Under the pieces are notes generated by a model, which searched no databases, had not been told where the DNA came from, and saw only the letters and a list, made by a program, of their open reading frames with translations. The position numbers and the translations under genes are program-made. Below are positions 26,541 to 33,796 of a stretch of 64,000 nucleotides of DNA, piece after piece; position 1 is the stretch's first letter; every line of letters begins with the position of its first letter. The DNA is from an uncultured Lachnospiraceae bacterium. Lineage in GTDB: Bacteria > Bacillota > Clostridia > Lachnospirales > Lachnospiraceae. The stretch covers positions 1 to 64,000 of the forward strand of contig CAJUNP010000001.1 in assembly GCA_910587935.1 (NCBI GenBank). The letters run 5' to 3'.

Positions 26541-26615
26541 GTACGCTACAATTTAAATAACTATTGAGTATAATTAATATAATGTTACGGTTGTTAAAAG
26601 CGTACAGTTATTTAA
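26541..26615. promoter_or_regulatory. Two interleaved inverted repeats and a -10-like box before the GT52-like gene
   Basis: GTACGCT (26541-26547) is complementary to AGCGTAC (26599-26605). TTAAATAACT (26553-26562) is complementary to AGTTATTTAA (26606-26615). The order means the two helices cannot form as a nested hairpin. TATAAT occurs at 26569-26574 and again at 26578-26583, but neither has a convincing -35 box. The ribosome binding site GGAG is at 26622-26625. This is the regulatory region of the pseudaminic acid island. Confidence 0.45.
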
Positions 26616-26634
26616 CACTGTGGAGACCTTAATA

Positions 26635-27714
26635 ATGATTCCTCGAATTTACATTTGCCACACTTACTACCACGTATATGTAACCTTCCTGAAGGAATTA
26701 AACCTTCCGAAAGAAAACCGCGGGAAGGCGGATCTTGTGTTAAGCCGTCTTTCCACCGATTTTGAAAACCTGAAGCGGCGTGTGGAACAAACAGGGCTGT
26801 TTCGGAAGGTCATAGAGTTTGATGAAAAACGCGATGATTTTTTCCCGGAATTAAAAAAATATCGGGAAGATAAGGGAAATATCGTTTTTAACATGTTAAG
26901 CCGGATTCGTTTTACAAGAAAGTATGCGAAACTGGAAGAAGCGTATATTCCGGTGGATTTTAAGAACTATGAGGATATTTATGTATATTGTGATTCCGAT
27001 CCCGTAGGTTACTATCTCAATCAGAAAAAAATCCGTTATCATGCATTGGAAGACGGGCTTAACAGCATTAAGAATTTTGACGCCGCACGTTTTGAGAACC
27101 GCGGGCATTTCAAATTGAAAGCGTGGATGTCCCGGAAATGCAATCTGATTTTTGTACAGAACGGATACGGGAAATACTGTATCGATATGGAAGTCAATGA
27201 TATTTCGGCAATCCGGTATCCCTGCCCGCAGTATGTGGAAGTTCCCAGACAGCCGCTGGCGGACGCCTTAACAGAGGAGGATAAAGAACTGATTCTTACC
27301 GCTTTCCTGCGAAACAGGAAGGAATTGGTGCGGCAGCTTAAAGAAAGCGCGCAGGTGAAGGACAAGATTCTGATTTTAACGGAACCATTGTGTGCGCTCG
27401 ATGTCAGGGAACGGATTTTCCGGGATATCATCAAAAAGTATGAGCCGGAAGGAACGATTTTTATTAAGCCCCATCCCAGGGATGTGCTTTCCTACGAAAC
27501 GCTTTTTTCCCAATATCCTTTGATTGATGCGGCTGTGCCGATGGAAATTCTCAATTTTTTTGAAGTGCGTTTTAAAAAAGTAATCTCCGTGTTTACGGAA
27601 ATGAAAGCCGTGCGTTTTGCGGATGAGATTATAGCCCTTGGGGCGGATTTTATGGATCAATATGAAGAACCGGCAATACACAGACAGAACGAGCGGATCG
27701 ACCAGGAGGCATAA
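26635..27714 (+). CDS. GT52-type (sialyltransferase-like) glycosyltransferase, candidate pseudaminyltransferase
   Basis: A 359-residue protein from ATG 26635, with GGAG nine bases upstream. The N-terminal IYICHTYYHVYVTFLKEL and the C-terminal IFIKPHPRD followed by VPMEILNFF resemble the GT52 / bacterial sialyl- and polysialyltransferase group, where the HP motif binds the CMP-sugar. It heads an island that makes CMP-pseudaminic acid, so it is the natural candidate for transferring that sugar. No membrane helix or signal peptide is seen. The family match is by eye; substrate is inferred from the neighbours. Confidence 0.7.
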   Translation: MIPRIYICHTYYHVYVTFLKELNLPKENRGKADLVLSRLSTDFENLKRRVEQTGLFRKVIEFDEKRDDFFPELKKYREDKGNIVFNMLSRIRFTRKYAKLEEAYIPVDFKNYEDIYVYCDSDPVGYYLNQKKIRYHALEDGLNSIKNFDAARFENRGHFKLKAWMSRKCNLIFVQNGYGKYCIDMEVNDISAIRYPCPQYVEVPRQPLADALTEEDKELILTAFLRNRKELVRQLKESAQVKDKILILTEPLCALDVRERIFRDIIKKYEPEGTIFIKPHPRDVLSYETLFSQYPLIDAAVPMEILNFFEVRFKKVISVFTEMKAVRFADEIIALGADFMDQYEEPAIHRQNERIDQEA

Positions 27715-27716
27715 AT

Positions 27717-28430
27717 TTGAAGAATGTGGCGATTATTACGGCCAGGGGAGGAAGCAAAAGAATTCCCGGTAAAAATAAAAAAGTATTTTCAGGAAAACCT
27801 ATTCTTGTATATTCCATAGAGGCGGCCATACAAAGCGGCGTTTTTGAAGAGGTAATGGTTACCACGGACGATAAGGAAATTGCGGAAATCGCAAAAGCGG
27901 CGGGAGCCGCGGTTCCCTTTATGCGGAGCGGGGCGACGGCAGGCGATTTTGCAACCACCAGCGAGGTATTGGCGGAAACATTTGAAAAGTACCGGGAAAT
28001 AGGGAAACGGTTTGCACATGCCTGCTGCATTTATCCTACGGCGCCTTTCGTTACGGCAAAAAAACTGAAAGACGCCATGGCGCTTCTGGAGCGGGAAAAA
28101 GCCGACTGCGTCATGCCGGTGGTGCGTTTTTCTTTTCCGCCCCAGAGAAGTTTCGTAATCCGGGATAACAGTCTGGTGTACCGGTGGCCTGAAAACCGTT
28201 CTGTCAGAACACAGGATCTGGAACCCTACTATCATGATCCGGGGCAGTTTTACTGTTTCCGTGTGGATTCGTTCCTTCAGACCGGGCAGGTAGTGGAAGG
28301 AAAGGTTCTGCCCATAGAGGTGCCGGATACGGAAGTACAGGATATTGACGAGCCTTCCGACTGGGTTCTGGCGGAATTGAAATATCAGTATATGCTGGAA
28401 AGACAGAAAAAAGGAGGCGGTACGGAATGA
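27717..28430 (+). CDS. pseF: Pseudaminic acid cytidylyltransferase
   Basis: Activates pseudaminic acid with CTP to CMP-Pse. The 237-residue protein has AIITARGGSKRIPGKNKK (CMP-sialate synthetase motif) at the start, then VFEEVMVTTDDKEIAEIAK and HACCIYPTAPFVTAKKL, which are typical of PseF. The start is TTG 27717, with AGGAGG (27703-27708) eight bases upstream and only two bases after the previous stop. It overlaps the acyltransferase by four bases. PseF is preferred over NeuA because PseB, PseC, PseG and PseI are adjacent. Confidence 0.9.
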   Translation: MKNVAIITARGGSKRIPGKNKKVFSGKPILVYSIEAAIQSGVFEEVMVTTDDKEIAEIAKAAGAAVPFMRSGATAGDFATTSEVLAETFEKYREIGKRFAHACCIYPTAPFVTAKKLKDAMALLEREKADCVMPVVRFSFPPQRSFVIRDNSLVYRWPENRSVRTQDLEPYYHDPGQFYCFRVDSFLQTGQVVEGKVLPIEVPDTEVQDIDEPSDWVLAELKYQYMLERQKKGGGTE

Positions 28431-29002
28431 ATACCTTTTATTCGGAAGAAGAACTGGCGGGTCTTGGATTAAAGGCATACGGAAAAAATGTTTTTATAGG
28501 AAGAAACGCTATATTATATAACCCCGAAAAGCTGACTTTGGGACACGATGTCCGCATCGATGATTTTACCGTTATAAGCGGAACGGTGACCTTACACAAT
28601 TATATTCATATCTCCCATTTCTGCGGCCTTTACGGCGGCGACGAGGGGATTGAAATGATGGATTTTTCAGGACTTTCATCCAAGGTTAATATTTACGCGG
28701 TATCGGATGATTACAGCGGGGAATCCATGACGAATCCCATGGTTCCCATGGAATATAAGAAAACTATGATTTCGGCGAAAGTGCTGCTGGAGAAACACAG
28801 CATCATCGGTAACAATACCGCGGTGCTGCCGGGAGTGACCGTTTCCGAAGGCTGCAGCATAGGCAGTATGAGTCTGTGCTCCAAAAGTACGGAACCCTGG
28901 TCTGTCTACGCGGGGATTCCGGCAAAAAAATTAAAGGACCGGAAAAAGGAAATTCTGGAATTGGAAAAAAGATTTAAAGAAAGCGGAGAGTATTATGAGT
29001 GA
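28427..29002 (+). CDS. Left-handed beta-helix (hexapeptide) acyltransferase
   Basis: A 191-residue acyl-CoA transferase with hexapeptide repeats. A first half (YGKNVFIGRNAILYNP) is followed by the likely catalytic histidine region HISHFCGLYGG, a C-terminal set of hexapeptides (SIIGNNTAVLPGVTVSEGCSIG) and YAGIPAKKL. It is not the GNAT-type PseH usually found in pseudaminic acid clusters. It may substitute for PseH as N-acyltransferase, or add an extra O- or N-acyl group. Location between pseF and a MaoC hydratase suggests the donor could be a 3-hydroxyacyl-CoA; this is inference. Confidence 0.8.
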   Translation: MNTFYSEEELAGLGLKAYGKNVFIGRNAILYNPEKLTLGHDVRIDDFTVISGTVTLHNYIHISHFCGLYGGDEGIEMMDFSGLSSKVNIYAVSDDYSGESMTNPMVPMEYKKTMISAKVLLEKHSIIGNNTAVLPGVTVSEGCSIGSMSLCSKSTEPWSVYAGIPAKKLKDRKKEILELEKRFKESGEYYE

Positions 29003-29408
29003 ATTTCAGATCGGACAGAAAGCGTCTGTCAAAGCGGTTATGTCGGATGAGGCTGTCAGGGAGTTCGCAAGGATTTCCGGGGACAATAATCCGCTTCATC
29101 TTTCCGATGCCTATGCTGAGGGAACCCGGTTTGGAAAAAGGATTGCCCACGGGATTTTGGTGAGCGGACAGATTTCACGGGTGATCGGTACAATTCTGCC
29201 GGGAGAGGGAACCGTTTACCTTTCCCAGAGCCTGCATTTTAAAAGGCCCGTATATGTGGGCGATACGGTGACGGCCGAAGTAGAGATAGCCGCCATGGAT
29301 AACGAAAAGCAGCGGATGAAATTAAAAACAACGGTTTTAAACGAAGCCGGGGAGTGTGTTTTAAGCGGCGAGGCGATCGTTATACCGCCCGTACATGGAG
29401 AAAGTTGA
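28995..29408 (+). CDS. MaoC-family (R)-enoyl-CoA hydratase, PhaJ-like
   Basis: A 137-residue hot-dog fold protein. The hydratase-2 active site is intact: Asp30 and His35 in SGDNNPLH show the D-x4-H spacing of PhaJ, with RFGKRIAHGILVSG following. Known relatives hydrate crotonyl-CoA-type substrates to (R)-3-hydroxyacyl-CoA. It overlaps the acyltransferase by eight bases and precedes pseI by one base, so it is tightly embedded in the nonulosonate genes. A role in supplying an (R)-3-hydroxybutyryl group for the sugar is plausible but unproven; (R)-3-hydroxybutyramido nonulosonic acids are known in bacteria. Confidence 0.85.
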   Translation: MSEFQIGQKASVKAVMSDEAVREFARISGDNNPLHLSDAYAEGTRFGKRIAHGILVSGQISRVIGTILPGEGTVYLSQSLHFKRPVYVGDTVTAEVEIAAMDNEKQRMKLKTTVLNEAGECVLSGEAIVIPPVHGES

Positions 29409-29409
29409 T

Positions 29410-30471
29410 ATGAAAGAAATTAAGTTAAAAAACAAACGGATCGGAGAGGGATATCCGGTATATCTGATTGCGGAGATGTCCGCCAATCATGCGGGAAGCA
29501 AAGAGCGGGCAAAGGAAATTATTCATGCGGCGAAAGAAAGCGGCGCCGATTGTATTAAGCTTCAGACGTACACACCGGATACGATTACCATAGACTGTGA
29601 TAAAAAATGGTTTACGGTTAAAAACGCCGCATGGGAAGGGGAAAATCTGTATCATTTGTATGAACGCGCCTATACGCCGTGGGAATGGCAGAAGGAATTG
29701 AAAGAGGAAGCGGACCGGGTGGGGATTGATTTTCTGTCCACCCCCTTTGACCGAACGGCGGTAGACTTTCTGGAGGATATCGGACTAGATTTTTATAAGA
29801 TTGCTTCTTTTGAGATCGTGGACATCCCGCTGATAAAATATGTGGCGTCAAAAGGGAAACCGATAATTATGTCAACCGGAATGGCCACAGAAGAAGAAAT
29901 AAAGGAAGCTCTGTCGGCTATTTATGAACAAGGGAACGAACAGGTGGTTTTGCTTAAGTGCTCCAGCGCTTACCCGGCGGTTGCGGAGGAGATGAACCTT
30001 CGCACCATTGCGGACATGAAAACCCGTTTTAATACGCCGGTGGGAATATCCGATCACTCGTTAGGGTATTTAAGCGCGACCGTGGCCGTTGCCCAGGGGG
30101 CCTGTGTAATTGAAAAACATTTTTGCCTGAGTAAAGAAATTGACAATCCCGACGTGTCCTTTTCCATGACGCCGCAGGAGTTCTCCGGAATGGCGGAGTA
30201 TGTGCGTACGGTGGAGGCGGCCTTGGGAAAGGTAACCTATGGGGTATCGAAGCAGGAGGAAGAAAGCTTCTACAGCAGAAAATCCGTTTTTGCGGTTCAG
30301 GATATTAAAAGGGGAGACTTGCTGACACCGGAAAATATCCGCGTGATCCGTCCGGGATACGGCATGAAACCCAAATACTATGAACGGCTTCTGGGGACAA
30401 GGGCAGTCTGCGATATTGAACGGGGAACGCCGTTTTCAGGGGAAATGACGGACGGGAAGGTTGAAGAATAA
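29410..30471 (+). CDS. pseI: Pseudaminic acid synthase
   Basis: A NeuB-family enzyme condensing 2,4-diacetamido-2,4,6-trideoxy-L-altrose with phosphoenolpyruvate. ATG 29410 gives 353 residues, with GGAGAAAG just upstream; the ATG at 29395 overlaps that box and the maoC end. Family features are YLIAEMSANHAGS, GADCIKLQTYTPDT, DFLSTPFD, KIASFEI, IMSTGMAT, LLKCSSAYP and ISDHSLGY. A C-terminal SAF domain (RGDLLTPENIRVIRPGYGM) is also present. Assigned PseI rather than NeuB or LegI because of the adjacent pseB, pseC and pseG. Confidence 0.9.
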   Translation: MKEIKLKNKRIGEGYPVYLIAEMSANHAGSKERAKEIIHAAKESGADCIKLQTYTPDTITIDCDKKWFTVKNAAWEGENLYHLYERAYTPWEWQKELKEEADRVGIDFLSTPFDRTAVDFLEDIGLDFYKIASFEIVDIPLIKYVASKGKPIIMSTGMATEEEIKEALSAIYEQGNEQVVLLKCSSAYPAVAEEMNLRTIADMKTRFNTPVGISDHSLGYLSATVAVAQGACVIEKHFCLSKEIDNPDVSFSMTPQEFSGMAEYVRTVEAALGKVTYGVSKQEEESFYSRKSVFAVQDIKRGDLLTPENIRVIRPGYGMKPKYYERLLGTRAVCDIERGTPFSGEMTDGKVEE

Positions 30472-30474
30472 AGA

Positions 30475-31479
30475 ATGTTGTATATACGGGCGGATATGAA
30501 TGACATAATTGCCACGGGCCATATCATGCGCTGTCTTGCCATTGCGGACGCGGCAAAAAGTATGGGTGAGGACACCGTGTTTATTACGGCGGACGATCAG
30601 CCGGCCGGTTTACTGAAAGAACGGGGATATTCCTGCCATGTGCTGGGAACGGACTGGCGGAACCCGGATTCCGAACTGCCGGCGCTGCAGAGTTTTCTGG
30701 AGGAATGCCATGTGCAAAAACTGCTGCTTGACAGCTATCAGGTTACGCCGGCGTATTTAAAGAAGCTGGACGGGCTGGTAAAAGTTATGTATCTGGATGA
30801 TTTGAATACGTTTCACTATTCTGCGTCCGGTTTGATCTGTTATGCGAATTATTGGGAAAAATTTAATTATACTGAGAAGTATACGGATACAAAATTATTT
30901 TTGGGGCCGCAGTTTGTACCCCTGCGCAGCGTATTTTCGCACTGTGCCGAAAAGCGGATCAGACCGCGGATCGAAAATCTTCTTCTTCTTTCCGGCGGAA
31001 CGGACCCCTACGGAATACTGGACGGGCTTTTAAGGCGTATTCCGTTGCATGAATACCGAAGAATTGACGTAGTTTGCGGCAGGTATGATTCGGCGTACGG
31101 GATGCTTCAGGAAAAATTTGCTTCCGATCCGGTGGTTCATATCCATAAAGCGGTCAGCGCCATAGAGGAATATATGGAACGCTCCGATGCGGCCGTTTCG
31201 GCCGGCGGAACCACTCTTTACGAGCTGTGCGCCACAGGCACCCCCACGGTTTCCTATGCCGTCGCCGACAATCAGCTCGACAACGTGCGCCGGTTTGACA
31301 GCGACGGCCTGATCACCTGGTGCGGAGATGTGCGCTGCGAGGATGTTCCCGGAAAGGTGCTGCAGGCGCTGGAGGCTTGCCGGGATGAAAAGGTACGGCG
31401 GGAACGTTCCCGTAAAATGCGGGAGCTTGTGGACGGAAGAGGCGCCGCCAGGATTGTGCGGGCAATGAGAGAGTTATAG
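30475..31479 (+). CDS. pseG: UDP-2,4-diacetamido-2,4,6-trideoxy-beta-L-altropyranose hydrolase
   Basis: A 334-residue GT-B fold hydrolase that removes UDP from the altrose precursor before PseI acts. The N-terminal motif RADMNDIIATGHIMRCLAIA, with the conserved GH, matches PseG. The C-terminal domain has LLLSGGTDPYG and VSAGGTTLYELCATGTP, the nucleotide-binding region. It starts three bases after pseI. No good GGAGG precedes the ATG, so translation is probably coupled to pseI. Confidence 0.88.
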   Translation: MLYIRADMNDIIATGHIMRCLAIADAAKSMGEDTVFITADDQPAGLLKERGYSCHVLGTDWRNPDSELPALQSFLEECHVQKLLLDSYQVTPAYLKKLDGLVKVMYLDDLNTFHYSASGLICYANYWEKFNYTEKYTDTKLFLGPQFVPLRSVFSHCAEKRIRPRIENLLLLSGGTDPYGILDGLLRRIPLHEYRRIDVVCGRYDSAYGMLQEKFASDPVVHIHKAVSAIEEYMERSDAAVSAGGTTLYELCATGTPTVSYAVADNQLDNVRRFDSDGLITWCGDVRCEDVPGKVLQALEACRDEKVRRERSRKMRELVDGRGAARIVRAMREL

Positions 31480-31483
31480 TTCA

Positions 31484-31512
31484 TTGCGTCCTATGGGGGC
31501 AGGTGTTATAAT
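31484..31512 (+). promoter_or_regulatory. Internal promoter before pseB
   Basis: TTGCGT (31484-31489), 17 bases and a perfect TATAAT (31507-31512), starting five bases after the pseG stop. The ribosome binding site GGAGG lies just before the ATG at 31540. It gives pseB and pseC, the first two pathway steps, an expression route separate from the genes upstream. Confidence 0.6.
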
Positions 31513-31539
31513 CAAAACAGCAGAAACGGAGGAAAAAAT

Positions 31540-32535
31540 ATGCTGAACAATAAAACGATACTGATTACCGGGGGAACGGGCTCTTTCGGTAAGGCTTTTA
31601 CAAAATATGTACTGACAAATTACGAGCCGAAAAAGATTATCATTTATTCCAGAGACGAATTTAAGCAATGGATGATGGCCAATGATTTTAAAGAATATCA
31701 GGACAGAATGCGGTTTTTTATTGGTGATGTCCGGGATGCGGACAGGCTTCGCCGCGCCTTTGAAGGCGTGGATTTTGTGATTCATGCGGCGGCTTTAAAG
31801 CAAGTGCCGTCCTGTGAATATAATCCGAATGAAGCGATCAAAACCAATATTCACGGCGCCCAGAATGTAATCGATGCGGCCTTGGATACCAATGTGAAAA
31901 AAGTGGTTGCTCTTTCCACCGACAAAGCAGTGAATCCCGTTAATCTTTACGGCGGAACCAAACTGGTGTCGGATAAGCTGTTTGTCGCGGCCAATGCTTA
32001 TGTGGGCAGTAAGGATATTAATTTTTCCATCGTCCGATACGGGAATGTGGCCGGAAGCCGCGGTTCCATAATTCCGTTTTTTAACAGCATCATCCAAAAC
32101 GGCGGAGACGAACTTCCGATTACCGATTACCGTATGACCCGTTTCTGGATCAGCTTAACCGAAGGCGTGGAATTAGTGATTAAGGCGCTGGAGGAAGCAA
32201 ACGGCGGAGAAACCTTTATCAGCAAGATTCCTTCCTTTAAAGTGACCGATCTGGCAAAAGCCATGCTTCCGGGCTGCAAAATGCCGGAGGTGGGAATTCG
32301 TGAAGGCGAGAAGCTGCACGAAATTATGGTGACGGTAGAGGATTCCATGACGACTTATGAATTTGACAAGCATTATATCGTATACCCGCAGATGACCTGG
32401 AATAATAAACAAAAACCAAATGCCGCCGGCAAAAAAGTACCGGAGGGCTTCTCCTATACTTCAGGAAACAACAGTGAATGGCTGTCTGTGGAAGATTTGC
32501 AGCGGCTGTTAAAGGATGTGGAATTGGAGAAATAA
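31540..32535 (+). CDS. pseB: UDP-N-acetylglucosamine 4,6-dehydratase (inverting)
   Basis: First step of pseudaminic acid synthesis: C4,6-dehydration with C5 epimerisation of UDP-GlcNAc. The 331-residue protein has the nucleotide-binding motif ITGGTGSFGKAF, then YSRDEFKQW, HAAALKQVPSCEYNPNEAIK and LSTDKAVNPVNLYGGTKLVS, which includes the catalytic Lys of the YxxxK motif. All are diagnostic of PseB/FlaA1. This short form lacks membrane helices, unlike the PglF-like enzyme at 57495. Confidence 0.95.
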   Translation: MLNNKTILITGGTGSFGKAFTKYVLTNYEPKKIIIYSRDEFKQWMMANDFKEYQDRMRFFIGDVRDADRLRRAFEGVDFVIHAAALKQVPSCEYNPNEAIKTNIHGAQNVIDAALDTNVKKVVALSTDKAVNPVNLYGGTKLVSDKLFVAANAYVGSKDINFSIVRYGNVAGSRGSIIPFFNSIIQNGGDELPITDYRMTRFWISLTEGVELVIKALEEANGGETFISKIPSFKVTDLAKAMLPGCKMPEVGIREGEKLHEIMVTVEDSMTTYEFDKHYIVYPQMTWNNKQKPNAAGKKVPEGFSYTSGNNSEWLSVEDLQRLLKDVELEK

Positions 32536-32553
32536 CAGACGGGAGGTATATTT

Positions 32554-33774
32554 ATGGATATTCCGGCAATAGAGGGCGGCGCTCCCGTCCGGGACACAAA
32601 AATATTTTACGGACATCAGTACATCGATGAAGCGGACGTGGAGGCGGTGTGCAGGGTTCTGCGCAGTGAAGCGCTGACCTGCGGACCCATGATTACGGAG
32701 CTTGAAAAAAGACTGTGCGCGCTGACGGGCGCAAAATATGCCGTCGCATGCAGTAACGGCACCGCGGCTCTGCATATGGCGTGCCAGGCTGCCGGAGTAT
32801 GGCAGTGCGCACAGGATCAGCCGGAGGACCGGCCGGGTGAAGTGATTACTACGCCCATAACCTTTGCGGCATCCGCCAACTGTGCGCTGTATTGCGGCGC
32901 GAAGCCTGTCTTTGCGGATATTTGTGATCATACGTATAATCTGGACCCTGCGGAAGCGGAAAAGAAAATTACCTCCGCTACAAAAGCCATAGTCGTTGTG
33001 GATTTTACGGGACAGGCCGCCGAGCTTGACCGTTTTCGTGAACTGTGTACAAAACATAAGCTGGTTCTTATTGAGGATGCGGCCCATTCGATTGGAACGG
33101 CGTACAAGGGAACAATGGTCGGAAATATTGCGGATATGACCACCTTCAGTTTTCATCCCGTGAAAACGGTGACAGGCGGAGAGGGCGGCGCAGTCCTGAC
33201 GAATAACGAAGAATATTATAGAAAACTGTTATTATACCGCACGCACGGCATTACCAGAGACGAAACCTTAATGGAACACGCATCCGAAGGCCCCTGGTAT
33301 TATGAACAGCTGACGCTTGCCTACAATTACAGAATGACTGATATACAGGCGGCGCTGGTCTGCAGCCAGTTAGACAAGCTGGAACAGTTTGGCAGACGGA
33401 GAAAAGAAATTGTAAAACGTTACGATGAGGCTTTTTTGCAGATTCCGGAGCTTTCGGTACAGAAGGAAATTCCCGAATCCGATACGGTCAGACATCTGTA
33501 TATCCTGCGTATCCGTCCGGAAAAACTGAAAATTGACAGAAAACAGTTTTTTGCGGCTATGGCAGCCGAAAATATTCAGTGCAACGTGCATTATATACCC
33601 GTTTATCGGCATCCCTTCTATGAACATCTGGGATATAGGCGGGGAATCTGCCCCAAGGCGGAAAAGCTGTATGAAGAAATTATGAGTCTGCCGCTTTACT
33701 ATTCCATGACGGATCAGGATGTGGAGGATGTGATTGCCGCGGTTCGTAAAATTACCGCTTTCTACCGAAAATAA
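32554..33774 (+). CDS. pseC: UDP-4-amino-4,6-dideoxy-N-acetyl-beta-L-altrosamine transaminase
   Basis: A PLP-dependent DegT/DnrJ/EryC1 aminotransferase acting on the PseB product. The 406-residue protein has CSNGTAALHMACQAAG, the phosphate-binding segment EDAAHSIG and the PLP lysine in FSFHPVKTVTGGEGGAV. HYIPVYRHPFYEHLGY near the C-terminus is typical of PseC. GGGAGG precedes the ATG. It follows pseB by 18 bases, and the pathway PseB-PseC-(acyltransferase)-PseG-PseI-PseF is complete apart from an assured PseH. Confidence 0.92.
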   Translation: MDIPAIEGGAPVRDTKIFYGHQYIDEADVEAVCRVLRSEALTCGPMITELEKRLCALTGAKYAVACSNGTAALHMACQAAGVWQCAQDQPEDRPGEVITTPITFAASANCALYCGAKPVFADICDHTYNLDPAEAEKKITSATKAIVVVDFTGQAAELDRFRELCTKHKLVLIEDAAHSIGTAYKGTMVGNIADMTTFSFHPVKTVTGGEGGAVLTNNEEYYRKLLLYRTHGITRDETLMEHASEGPWYYEQLTLAYNYRMTDIQAALVCSQLDKLEQFGRRRKEIVKRYDEAFLQIPELSVQKEIPESDTVRHLYILRIRPEKLKIDRKQFFAAMAAENIQCNVHYIPVYRHPFYEHLGYRRGICPKAEKLYEEIMSLPLYYSMTDQDVEDVIAAVRKITAFYRK

Positions 33775-33796
33775 ACGGACTTGGGTCAGGTGGATT

